In this document: positions 1 through 7,504 of the stretch, one piece after another | Position numbering within the stretch: position 1 is the first letter of the stretch | Layout of the letters: every line of letters starts with the position of its first letter | NCBI GenBank assembly: GCA_013820975.1 | Contig: JACDHQ010000015.1 | Span: 1 to 12,333, forward strand | DNA from: Gemmatimonadaceae bacterium | Lineage (GTDB): Bacteria; Gemmatimonadota; Gemmatimonadetes; Gemmatimonadales; Gemmatimonadaceae | DNA length: 12,333 nucleotides | Reading direction: 5' to 3' | Translations under genes and position numbers: made by a program | Notes under the pieces: model-generated | What the model saw: only the letters and a program-made list of their open reading frames with translations | The model's database searches: none | Told to the model about the DNA's origin: nothing

Positions 1-52
<52 letters not shown>

Positions 53-53
53 A

Positions 54-1601
<1,548 letters not shown>

Positions 1602-1604
<3 letters not shown>

Positions 1605-1618
1605 GGGGGAGGAACGTA
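1602..1618 (-). promoter_or_regulatory. Candidate leaderless promoter -10 of pccB
   Basis: TACGTT (1613-1618, minus strand) fits the TANNNT form of a -10 hexamer and lies 8 nt before the ATG at 1604. Transcription would then begin at or within a base or two of the start codon. No Shine-Dalgarno sequence is present (the spacer is CCTCCCCC), which agrees with leaderless translation. I see no convincing -35 element. The same arrangement at the divergent gene is the main support. Confidence 0.4.
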
Positions 1619-1623
1619 GCGCG

Positions 1624-1659
1624 ATGAGGGGCTCCCGCGGGAGAGGGAGCGTGCCTCAT
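1624..1659. promoter_or_regulatory. Inverted repeat in divergent intergenic region (possible operator)
   Basis: A 12-bp perfect palindrome, CTCCCGCGGGAG, lies at 1632-1643. It sits inside wider inverted arms: GCTCCC 1631-1636 with GGGAGC 1645-1650, and ATGAGG 1624-1629 with CCTCAT 1654-1659. The 9-mer GGCTCCCGC at 1630-1638 recurs at 1692-1700, just before the plus-strand -10. It could be an operator controlling both divergent genes or only GC-rich secondary structure. Confidence 0.35.
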
Positions 1660-1700
1660 GCGCCTCCAGTCTCCGCTGGCACGACGGGCATGGCTCCCGC

Positions 1701-1717
1701 TAGACTGCTCCCCCATG
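1701..1717 (+). promoter_or_regulatory. Candidate leaderless promoter -10 of the YqaA-like gene
   Basis: TAGACT at 1701-1706 is a TANNNT -10-like hexamer 8 nt before the ATG at 1715. The spacer GCTCCCCC has no Shine-Dalgarno sequence. A weak -35 (CTGGCA, 1676-1681, 4 of 6) would need a 19-bp spacer. The element mirrors the one at the divergent carboxylase gene. Confidence 0.4.
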
Positions 1718-2380
1718 ACCGAATCCGTGAACGATCCCGTGAACGCACCGGTGCCCAGCCCGGTGCTCGAGCCCAAGCCGGCGAGCCGCAATCCTGTCCG
1801 TCGTCTCTATGACTGGATGCTCTCGTGGGCGCACCGCCCCGGCGGCTCGATCGCCCTGTTCGGGATCGCCTTCGCCGAGTCGTCCTTCTTTCCCATCCCC
1901 CCCGATCCGCTGCTGCTGGCCCTTGCGCTCGGCAAGCCGAAGCACGCGCTGAAGTTCGGTGCGATCTGCACGGCCGGATCCGTCGTGGGGGGCATGGCCG
2001 GCTACGCCATCGGCATGCTGCTCTGGGCGAGCGTCGGCGACTTCTTCTTCGCGCATGTTCCCGGATTCACCGAAGCCACGTTCGCGACCGTGCAGGGGTG
2101 GTACCAGCGCTGGGACTTCTGGGCGGTGTTCCTGGCGGGCTTCACGCCACTGCCGTACAAGGTGTTCACGCTGGCGGCCGGCGTATTCCAGATCTCGTTT
2201 CCGATCTTCGTCGTCGCGAGTGCGCTGTCGCGCGGGGCGCGGTTCTTCATCATCGCGGCGCTGGTGTACCACTACGGCGCGCCGATCCAGCGCTTCATCG
2301 ACAAGCACTTCGACCGGCTCGGCTGGGCGTTCCTGATCCTGCTCGCCGCGGGGTTTGGGGCGATCAAGTTCCTGCGGTAA
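1715..2380 (+). CDS. YqaA/DedA-family (SNARE-associated/VTT domain) inner-membrane protein
   Basis: This 221-residue protein is an integral membrane protein. A Pro-rich, hydrophilic N-terminus (about residues 1-40) is followed by hydrophobic segments near 45-70, 82-108, 134-158, 162-186 and 202-219. The re-entrant-like FFPIPPDPLLLALALG (58-73) and GFTPLPYKVFTLAAG (142-156) are typical of the YqaA branch of the DedA/VTT superfamily. Some superfamily members move polyprenyl phosphates or phospholipids; the substrate of the YqaA branch is not established, so none is assigned here. An upstream in-frame start at 1658 would add 19 residues. I chose the ATG at 1715 because the -10-like TAGACT lies 8 nt before it and the extension has no family character. 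It is the only plus-strand gene and converges on rpsA. Confidence 0.85.
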   Translation: MTESVNDPVNAPVPSPVLEPKPASRNPVRRLYDWMLSWAHRPGGSIALFGIAFAESSFFPIPPDPLLLALALGKPKHALKFGAICTAGSVVGGMAGYAIGMLLWASVGDFFFAHVPGFTEATFATVQGWYQRWDFWAVFLAGFTPLPYKVFTLAAGVFQISFPIFVVASALSRGARFFIIAALVYHYGAPIQRFIDKHFDRLGWAFLILLAAGFGAIKFLR

Positions 2381-2402
2381 GCGTCGGCCGGGCTGTTAAA
2401 CG

Positions 2403-2438
2403 AAATGCGCCGGCCCGCGAAAGCGGACCGGCGCATTT
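2403..2438. terminator. Bidirectional intrinsic terminator between the YqaA-like gene and rpsA
   Basis: AAATGCGCCGG (2403-2413) pairs perfectly with CCGGCGCATTT (2428-2438). After one C/A mismatch, four more pairs (2415-2418 with 2423-2426) close a GAAA tetraloop (2419-2422). T-rich tails follow on the plus side (ATTTTC) and on the minus side (TTTCGTTT). It lies 23 bp after the membrane-protein stop and 37 bp beyond the rpsA stop, as expected for a shared terminator of convergent genes. Confidence 0.9.
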
Positions 2439-2446
2439 TCATTGCA

Positions 2447-2467
2447 AGCTGATAGCCGATAGCTGTC
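2447..2467. repeat. Degenerate heptamer repeat, copy 1 (AGCYGAT family)
   Basis: Three 7-bp units, AGCTGAT, AGCCGAT and AGCTGTC, lie 7 bp beyond the rpsA stop codon, between that stop and the terminator. The 21 bases match 19 of 21 bases at 6628-6648, in the same orientation, at the 3' end of dapD. This is a dispersed intergenic repeat of unknown role. Confidence 0.8.
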
Positions 2468-2474
2468 CGCTGCT

Positions 2475-4250
2475 CTATTCCATCCCTTCCACTTCCATCC
2501 CGTCGTCCGTGTGGATCTTGGACGGCTCGGCCGGGCGTGGCGGCTGCTCCTCGGGAATGTTCGTCACCGAGAGAACGATCCGGCGGTGGATCGGATCCAC
2601 CTCCATCACGCGCATCTCGAGGTTCATCGTCTCGTAGACGACATCCGCCGGGCTCTCGACGGTCGTGCCGGTGTTGAGCTGCGAGAGCGGAACGAAGCCC
2701 TCGATGTCGTTGCCGATGTCGACGACGACGCCCTTCTCCATCAGGCGAACGACGGTGCCCTTGACCTCGGTGCCGACCGGGTAGGTCTCCCCGATCCGGA
2801 GCCACGGATCCTCCTCGGCCTGCTTGCGGCCGAGCGAGATGCGCTTGTTCTCTGCATCGATGTTGAGGATCACGACGTCGACGTCGTCGCCCTTCTTCAC
2901 CACGTCCGACGGGTGCTGGACGCGCTTGGTCCAGGACATGTCGGAGATGTGGATGAGGCCATCGATCCCCGGCTCGATCTCGACGAACGCGCCGAAGCTC
3001 GTGAGGTTGCGGACCTTGCCCTGGATGCGCGTGCCGACCGGGTACTTGAGCGGCAGCACGACCCACGGATCCTGCTCCGTCTGCTTCATGCCGAGGGAGA
3101 TCTTCTCCTCCGACGGATCGACCTTGAGGACGACGGCCTCGATGGTCTCACCGATGGAGACGAGCTTCGACGGATGGCGGACGTTGCGCGTCCAGCTCAT
3201 CTCGCTGATGTGCACGAGCCCCTCGATGCCCGGCTCGAGCTCGATGAAGGCACCGTAGTTGGTGATGGAGACGACCTTGCCCTGCACGCGCGTGCCGACC
3301 GGGTACTTCTCCATGACGTCCTTCCACGGGTACGGCTGCAGCTGCTTGTACCCGAGCGAGATGCGCTCGCGATCCCAATCGATGTCGAGGACCTTGACCT
3401 CCATCTCCTGCCCGATCTGGAACATCTCGGACGGGTGGGAGATGCGGCCCCACGACATGTCGGTGATGTGCAGCAGGCCGTCGACGCCGCCGAGGTCGAT
3501 GAAGGCCCCGAAGTCGGTGATGTTCTTGACGACACCCTTCCGCACCTGGTCCTTCTGGAGCTCCTTCATCAGCTTGTCGCGCTTGCCGGCCCGCTCGTTC
3601 TCGAGGATCACGCGGCGCGAGACGACGATGTTGCGGCGGCGCTTGTTGAGCTTGATGATCTTGAACTCGAACTTCTGGCCGAGCAGCTCGTCGATGTTCG
3701 GGACGCGGCGCAGCGCGATCTGCGACCCTGGGAGGAACGCGTCGACGCCCATGAGGTCGACCACGACACCGCCCTTGATCTTCTTGACGAGGGTGCCTTC
3801 CACCGGCTCATCGCTCTCGTAGGCCAGACGGATGCGCTCCCACACGCGCATGAAGTCGGCCTTCTTCTTGGAGAGGACGACCGAGCCTTCCTGGTCCTCG
3901 AGGTGCTCGAGGAGCACTTCGACGATGTCACCGGCCTTCAGGTCGGGGAGGTCCTTGAACTCCTCGAGGGGCACCGTGCCTTCGGACTTGAAGCCGATGT
4001 CGAGGACCACGACGTTGTCGCGGATCTCGAGGACGGTGCTCTTGACGATCTCACCTTCGTCGATCGAGGCGAGCGTGCCCTGATACATCTCGAGCATCTG
4101 CTCGTACTCGTCGGACGTGTACTCGTCCTCCTCGTAGAGCTCGGGGCGACGGTTGGCAAGGGGGCGGAGCACGGCGCGCTGCTGCTTCTCGAGCGCCTTC
4201 AGTTGCTCACGCTTGGCAATGCCGGTTGCAGGGTCTTGAAGCTCGGTCAT
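2475..4250 (-). CDS. rpsA: 30S ribosomal protein S1
   Basis: This 591-residue protein has six S1 (OB-fold) RNA-binding domains at about residues 66-128, 147-213, 236-305, 320-390, 405-476 and 491-563. Domains 3-5 carry the standard FGAF or YGAF and GLxHIS/T motifs. Domains 1, 2 and 6 are more divergent, and domain 6 has KGVVVDI instead of FGAF. Domains 1 and 2 serve 30S anchoring and 3-6 mRNA binding in E. coli S1 (557 residues, also six domains). The N-terminal 65 residues and the acidic C-terminal tail (PEEQPPRPAEPSK onward) are extra. The ATG at 4248-4250 has GGGAG (4262-4266) 11 nt upstream. An in-frame TTG at 4268 would overlap that Shine-Dalgarno sequence, so it is rejected. The gene follows cmk, as in enterobacteria, but has its own promoter and leader. 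Confidence 0.98.
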   Translation of the reverse strand: MTELQDPATGIAKREQLKALEKQQRAVLRPLANRRPELYEEDEYTSDEYEQMLEMYQGTLASIDEGEIVKSTVLEIRDNVVVLDIGFKSEGTVPLEEFKDLPDLKAGDIVEVLLEHLEDQEGSVVLSKKKADFMRVWERIRLAYESDEPVEGTLVKKIKGGVVVDLMGVDAFLPGSQIALRRVPNIDELLGQKFEFKIIKLNKRRRNIVVSRRVILENERAGKRDKLMKELQKDQVRKGVVKNITDFGAFIDLGGVDGLLHITDMSWGRISHPSEMFQIGQEMEVKVLDIDWDRERISLGYKQLQPYPWKDVMEKYPVGTRVQGKVVSITNYGAFIELEPGIEGLVHISEMSWTRNVRHPSKLVSIGETIEAVVLKVDPSEEKISLGMKQTEQDPWVVLPLKYPVGTRIQGKVRNLTSFGAFVEIEPGIDGLIHISDMSWTKRVQHPSDVVKKGDDVDVVILNIDAENKRISLGRKQAEEDPWLRIGETYPVGTEVKGTVVRLMEKGVVVDIGNDIEGFVPLSQLNTGTTVESPADVVYETMNLEMRVMEVDPIHRRIVLSVTNIPEEQPPRPAEPSKIHTDDGMEVEGME

Positions 4251-4283
4251 GAATACAGAGTCTCCCAATCGCGGGTATTTTGG

Positions 4284-4297
4284 CTCGCCGCGGCGAG
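4284..4297 (-). promoter_or_regulatory. Perfect 14-bp palindrome in rpsA leader
   Basis: CTCGCCGCGGCGAG is perfectly self-complementary and lies 18 nt upstream of the rpsA Shine-Dalgarno sequence. As RNA it could form a 5-bp stem with a CGCG loop. A 9-bp direct repeat, GCTGATGGT, lies next to it (4298-4306 and 4311-4319). It is a candidate part of a translational control region. Confidence 0.45.
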
Positions 4298-4333
4298 GCT
4301 GATGGTGGGTGCTGATGGTTGATAACGGACGCG

Positions 4334-4367
4334 GCCACCGCCTGGCATGATTGCCTGGGGCGGTGGC
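4334..4367 (-). promoter_or_regulatory. Strong hairpin near the 5' end of the rpsA leader
   Basis: GCCACCGCC (4334-4342) pairs perfectly with GGCGGTGGC (4359-4367). An inner GGCA/TGCC stem (4344-4347 with 4352-4355) closes a 4-nt TGAT loop. No T-run follows in the direction of transcription, so a simple terminator for cmk is less likely than a leader element of rpsA. It lies only a few nt after the predicted rpsA transcription start. Confidence 0.6.
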
Positions 4368-4379
4368 GACGAGCCTTAC

Positions 4380-4409
4380 ATATTAGCTGATCTGGCGCCG
4401 GCGCGTCAA
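4380..4409 (-). promoter_or_regulatory. Promoter of rpsA overlapping the cmk stop codon
   Basis: On the minus strand TTGACG (4404-4409, 5 of 6 to TTGACA) is followed after 18 bp by TAATAT (4380-4385, 4 of 6 to TATAAT). The -10 lies in a short AT-rich island in otherwise GC-rich DNA. The -35 overlaps the cmk stop codon (4406-4408). Transcription would begin near 4373 and give an rpsA leader of about 120 nt holding two hairpins and the Shine-Dalgarno sequence. Confidence 0.6.
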
Positions 4410-5167
4410 CTGCCGGAAGTCTTTTCGGCCCGGTGGGTTACGACGTGAGCCAGGGCGACGATGCGCTCCACCTGCTCAGCCTGTGTCAGCGCCGTCGTAT
4501 CGATCAGTACGGCATCCCTGGCCTGCACCGTCTGGGTGGCGTCCCGGGCGTCCCTATGAACCAGCAGGTCGGTCTCCTCGGCGGTCTCCTCGTCCGTGGG
4601 CTTCCGCTGGAGCCGCTGGACGAGCCGCCGCCGAGCCCGCTCCCAGGGATCGGCGACGAGGAAGACCTTGAGTGCGGCCTCGGGAAAGACCGTCGTCCCG
4701 ATGTCGCGGCCGTCCACGACCACGTCGTGGGCGCGCGCGGCGTCCCGCACCATCTCATTCACCCAGGCCCGGACGGTGGGCATCTGGGCGACGAGCGATA
4801 CGGCGCGGGTCACCTCCCCCCCGCGGATCTCGTCCTCGATCGGCGCGCCATCGAGGGTAGGCGCGAATGCCCCAGGCACGGCGACCAGCCGGATCCGGCT
4901 CGCACATTCGAGCACGTCCTGCTCGGACCACTCCTCGAGCGGTGCACGGCGGCGCAGTTGCGCTGCGGTCGCCGCGCGGTACAGCGCGCCCGAATCGACG
5001 TGGTGAAACCCGAGCTGCTCCGCCACCCAGTGCGCCGTGGACGACTTGCCGGATGCGGCGGGGCCGTCGATGGCGACCACGACATGGGCAGTCGCCTCCC
5101 CCGGGACGGCATCGGCGGCGCCTTCGGCGTGATCGGCGTGATCGTGATGCGGAAGCTCGGCAGTCAT
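4406..5167 (-). CDS. cmk: Cytidylate (CMP/dCMP) kinase
   Basis: This 253-residue cytoplasmic kinase phosphorylates CMP and dCMP with ATP for pyrimidine nucleotide recycling. Visible features are the P-loop GPAASGKS (35-42), DSGALYRA (58-65), the CMP-site VDGRDIGTTVFPEA (151-164), the LID-like ERARRRLVQRL (176-186) and IDTT (222-225). Two oddities stand out. A His/Asp-rich N-terminal extension (HHDHADHAEG at 7-16) precedes the core, which begins near 29. The CMP-contact loop near 205-218 reads RDARDATQTVQARDAV, where family members usually have an Arg after Asp-X-X and a PL-containing loop about four residues longer. The reading frame is intact there. The ATG start is 9 nt after the aroA stop with no clear Shine-Dalgarno sequence, so translation is probably coupled to aroA. 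Confidence 0.95.
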   Translation of the reverse strand: MTAELPHHDHADHAEGAADAVPGEATAHVVVAIDGPAASGKSSTAHWVAEQLGFHHVDSGALYRAATAAQLRRRAPLEEWSEQDVLECASRIRLVAVPGAFAPTLDGAPIEDEIRGGEVTRAVSLVAQMPTVRAWVNEMVRDAARAHDVVVDGRDIGTTVFPEAALKVFLVADPWERARRRLVQRLQRKPTDEETAEETDLLVHRDARDATQTVQARDAVLIDTTALTQAEQVERIVALAHVVTHRAEKTSGS

Positions 5168-5176
5168 GCGGCCAAT

Positions 5177-6439
5177 CTAATCCGAGACCACTCGTTTCAG
5201 GTCGTCCCAGAACCCAGGGTACGACACCCCGACGCACGCGCGGTCATCCACCTCGATGTCATTGCCTTCGCGCGCCCCGAGGACGGCAAACGCCATTGCC
5301 AACCGGTGATCGCCATGCGTGACCACGCGGCCGTGCAGGGGACGAGTGCCACCACGGATCCGCATTCCATCCTCGAGCTCCTCGGCGTCGGCTCCGATCG
5401 CCCGGAGGTTCGACACCACGGCGGCAATGCGATCACTCTCCTTCACGCGCAATTCCGCGGCTCCGCGGATCACCGTCTCACCCCCGGCGCATGCGGCAAC
5501 GCACGCGAGGAGTGGCAGCTCGTCGATCATCGCCGGGATGTCGCTCCCCCCGACAGCAATGCCGCGCAGCGTCGATGCGGAAGCGTGGAGCGTGGCGACT
5601 GGCTCTCCGCCGGTGTCGGCCTGCTCGGTCCACTCCAGGTCGGCCCCCATGCGCGCGAGCGCGCCGAAGAATCCCGTTCGGGTGGGATTCGTCCCCACGC
5701 CTGGCAGCGAGATACGGCCTGCTGACGCCATGGCCGCCAGCGCAGCGAAGAAGGCGGCCGACGATGGATCTCCCGGCACCACGATGTCGGCTGGCGCGAG
5801 CGTGCGCGACGCCGCCATCCGCACCGTGTTGCCGTCAACCGACATGGCGATGCCGCGGGCCGCGAGCATCCGTTCGGTGTGGTCGCGTGACCGCTCCGGC
5901 TCCTGCACGGCAGCATCCACACCGGCGACCAGCGCGGCGAGCAGCACGGCGCTCTTCACCTGGGCACTCGCCACGGGGCTGCGCCACTCGATGCCGCGCA
6001 GGGCCGTGCCGTGAACAGCCATCGGCAGCCCGCCGCCGGGGGGCAGGTCGATGCGCGCCCCCATGGCCTCGAGCGGCTCGGCGATGCGCCGCATCGGACG
6101 GCGGCTCAGGCTCGAATCGCCAACGAGCGTCGCACTGTGCCCTGATCCGGCGACGAGCCCTGCCACGAGCCGTGCGGTGGTGCCGCTGTTCCCGCAGTCG
6201 ATGACCGACTCCGGGCGCCGAAGCCCGCGCAGGCCAACGCCATCGACGACGATGTCGTCACCGAGGAGCGGGATCGCGACGCCGAGCGCGCGCAACGCGG
6301 CGGCGGTGGAGGCGACGTCCGCCGACTGGAGGATACCGCGGATGCGCGACTGTCCGTCGGCGAGCGCCGCGAGGATGAGCGACCGGTGCGAGATGGACTT
6401 GTCGCCGGGGACGCGGACGGTTCCGTGTACGATCGTCAA
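5177..6439 (-). CDS. aroA: 3-phosphoshikimate 1-carboxyvinyltransferase (EPSP synthase)
   Basis: The 420-residue enzyme joins phosphoenolpyruvate to shikimate-3-phosphate, the sixth step of the shikimate pathway. Visible motifs are PGDKSISHR (11-19), GNSGTTARL (83-91), the S-A-Q substrate contact (158-160) followed by VKSAVLLA, IPAMIDELP (301-309) with the catalytic-type Asp, RVKESDRIA (331-339) and HGDHRLAMA (375-383). The GNSGTTARL form resembles Bacillus-type enzymes rather than the enterobacterial GNAGTAMRP form. The start is a TTG at 6437-6439. No in-frame ATG precedes PGDKSISHR, and there is no Shine-Dalgarno sequence because a heptamer array begins 4 bp upstream. The gene is followed after 9 bp by cmk. 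A GTG or other start further upstream through the array is possible but would add non-family sequence. Confidence 0.96.
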   Translation of the reverse strand: MTIVHGTVRVPGDKSISHRSLILAALADGQSRIRGILQSADVASTAAALRALGVAIPLLGDDIVVDGVGLRGLRRPESVIDCGNSGTTARLVAGLVAGSGHSATLVGDSSLSRRPMRRIAEPLEAMGARIDLPPGGGLPMAVHGTALRGIEWRSPVASAQVKSAVLLAALVAGVDAAVQEPERSRDHTERMLAARGIAMSVDGNTVRMAASRTLAPADIVVPGDPSSAAFFAALAAMASAGRISLPGVGTNPTRTGFFGALARMGADLEWTEQADTGGEPVATLHASASTLRGIAVGGSDIPAMIDELPLLACVAACAGGETVIRGAAELRVKESDRIAAVVSNLRAIGADAEELEDGMRIRGGTRPLHGRVVTHGDHRLAMAFAVLGAREGNDIEVDDRACVGVSYPGFWDDLKRVVSD

Positions 6440-6443
6440 AGAC

Positions 6444-6471
6444 GGTGAGCGGTGAGCGGTGAGCGGTGAGC
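6444..6471. repeat. Heptamer tandem array (GGTGAGC x4) next to aroA start
   Basis: Four exact GGTGAGC units lie 4 bp upstream of the aroA TTG start codon, in the position where a ribosome binding site would be expected. On the coding strand they read GCTCACC and contain no stop codon in any frame. The role is unknown. Confidence 0.9.
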
Positions 6472-6495
6472 GGCTCGATGGAAAAAGCCTGTAAA

Positions 6496-6607
6496 CACGA
6501 AGGGCACGAAGGGATCACGAAGGATCACGAAGGATCACGAAGGATCACGAAGGCACGGCTAGAGGAATTCTTCGTGCCCTTGGTGTTCCCTTGTGCCCTT
6601 CGTGATC
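6496..6607. repeat. Tandem 10-mer array (GATCACGAAG x4) with inverted copies
   Basis: Four exact GATCACGAAG units fill 6513-6552. They are preceded by two related units (CACGAAGGG, 6496-6512) and followed by GCACGG. On the right, CTTCGTGATC (6598-6607) is the exact reverse complement of the unit, and CTTCGTGCCCTTGGTG (6570-6585) complements 6496-6511 with one mismatch. The whole could fold into a long imperfect stem with the EcoRI-like AGAGGAATTC in the loop region. Together with the two heptamer arrays this accounts for most of the 204-bp aroA-dapD gap. I see no gene or clear promoter in the rest of the gap. Confidence 0.85.
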
Positions 6608-6627
6608 ATGCTTTGGCTGTGCCAGGG

Positions 6628-6648
6628 AGCCGATAGCCGATAGCTATC
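6628..6648. repeat. Degenerate heptamer repeat, copy 2, overlapping dapD stop codon
   Basis: Three units, AGCCGAT, AGCCGAT and AGCTATC, match copy 1 beyond rpsA (2447-2467) at 19 of 21 bases. The dapD stop TAG (6644-6646) and part of its last codon, AGA, lie inside the third unit. Confidence 0.8.
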
Positions 6649-7504
6649 TGAGCCACCTCTCGAGCGCGGTCGCCACGTCGGTCTTCTCGTCGCGGTACTT
6701 GACGATCACGGGCGTCTGGAGAGCGATCCCCTGCTCTGCACCCCATCCGTCACGGACACCGCGCGCTCCGGGCACCACGACCGCGCCGGCGGGAATCTCG
6801 AGCGGGTGGTCGGCGCTGCCCCGGTACACCGTCTCGCGCACGAGGTCGAACACCGGCGTGCCGCGGGTCAGCACGACGCCTGCCGCGAGCACGGCGCGCT
6901 CGCGCACGATCGTGCCCTCGTACACGCCGGTATTGCCGCCGACGAGCACATCGTCCTCGATGACGACGGGCGCGGCATTGATGGGTTCGAGCACGCCGCC
7001 GACCTGCGCGGCAGCGCTCAGGTGCACCCGGGCCCCGATCTGCGCGCACGAGCCGACGAGCGCGTGCGAGTCCACCATCGTGCCGGTGTCCACGTAGGCG
7101 CCGACGTTGATGTACATCGGCGGCATGCACACTACCCCCGGCGCGACATACGCCCCGCGTCGGATCGACGAGCCGCCGGGGACAATTCGCACCGCCGCAT
7201 CGCTCCCGAGCGCACGGACAGGAAATGTGTGCTTGTCGAAGAACGCGAAGCGCCCCTCGGACATGTCCACGATGTTGCCGGCGCGGAACCCCAGCAGGAT
7301 CCCTCGCTTGACCCAGGTCACCGCCTTCCAGGTGCCGTCACTGCCCCGCTGCGCCGAGCGGAGCTCGCCGCTCTCGAGCGCCCGCAGCAACCGCTCGATC
7401 ACGCCGCCGGTGTCGCCGGGCAACGCGCTCCCGGCGGGGGTCGCAGCGATGGCCTCGATGCGGGCCTCGAGTTCCGCGTTGCTGCCCTCGAACGGCGCCG
7501 TCAC
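6644..7504 (-). CDS. dapD: 2,3,4,5-tetrahydropyridine-2,6-dicarboxylate N-succinyltransferase
   Basis: The 286-residue enzyme succinylates tetrahydrodipicolinate from succinyl-CoA in the succinylase branch of lysine/diaminopimelate synthesis. A helical N-terminal region (1-105) is followed by a left-handed beta-helix of hexapeptide repeats (about 110-245). Its core, GTMVDSHALVGSCAQIG (141-157), holds the Asp matching the catalytic Asp141 of E. coli DapD. QVGGVLEPI (167-175) and YEGTIVRERAVLAAGV (195-210) are also family-like. E. coli DapD has 274 residues. I chose the GTG at 7502-7504, whose GTGA overlaps the dapA stop by 4 nt. The open frame runs upstream to 7597, but that part lies inside dapA and has no family character. 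The final AGA codon and TAG stop come from an intergenic repeat. Confidence 0.95.
   Translation of the reverse strand: MTAPFEGSNAELEARIEAIAATPAGSALPGDTGGVIERLLRALESGELRSAQRGSDGTWKAVTWVKRGILLGFRAGNIVDMSEGRFAFFDKHTFPVRALGSDAAVRIVPGGSSIRRGAYVAPGVVCMPPMYINVGAYVDTGTMVDSHALVGSCAQIGARVHLSAAAQVGGVLEPINAAPVVIEDDVLVGGNTGVYEGTIVRERAVLAAGVVLTRGTPVFDLVRETVYRGSADHPLEIPAGAVVVPGARGVRDGWGAEQGIALQTPVIVKYRDEKTDVATALERWLR

Noticed and set aside
4251..4268. TTG start for rpsA six codons upstream
   Set aside because: It overlaps the GGGAG Shine-Dalgarno sequence that serves the ATG at 4250.
2511..4322. Long plus-strand open frame (603 codons) opposite rpsA
   Set aside because: An antisense shadow of S1 with repetitive Asp/Leu/Val/His composition; its apparent internal repeats only reflect the repeated S1 domains.
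4433..5725. Plus-strand open frame (430 codons) across cmk and aroA
   Set aside because: It crosses the junction of two clear minus-strand genes and has no coherent domain or start signal.
6490..6495. TTTACA on the minus strand as a -35 for aroA
   Set aside because: No acceptable -10 follows at 16-19 bp; that position falls at the edge of the heptamer array.
6258..6518. Small minus-strand open frame starting at a GTG and running through the heptamer array into aroA
   Set aside because: No ribosome binding site or family resemblance; most of it overlaps aroA out of frame. It is kept only as part of the slipped-strand idea.
6496..6607. CRISPR-like array
   Set aside because: The units are 7-10 bp and directly adjacent with no unique spacers, and there are no cas genes.
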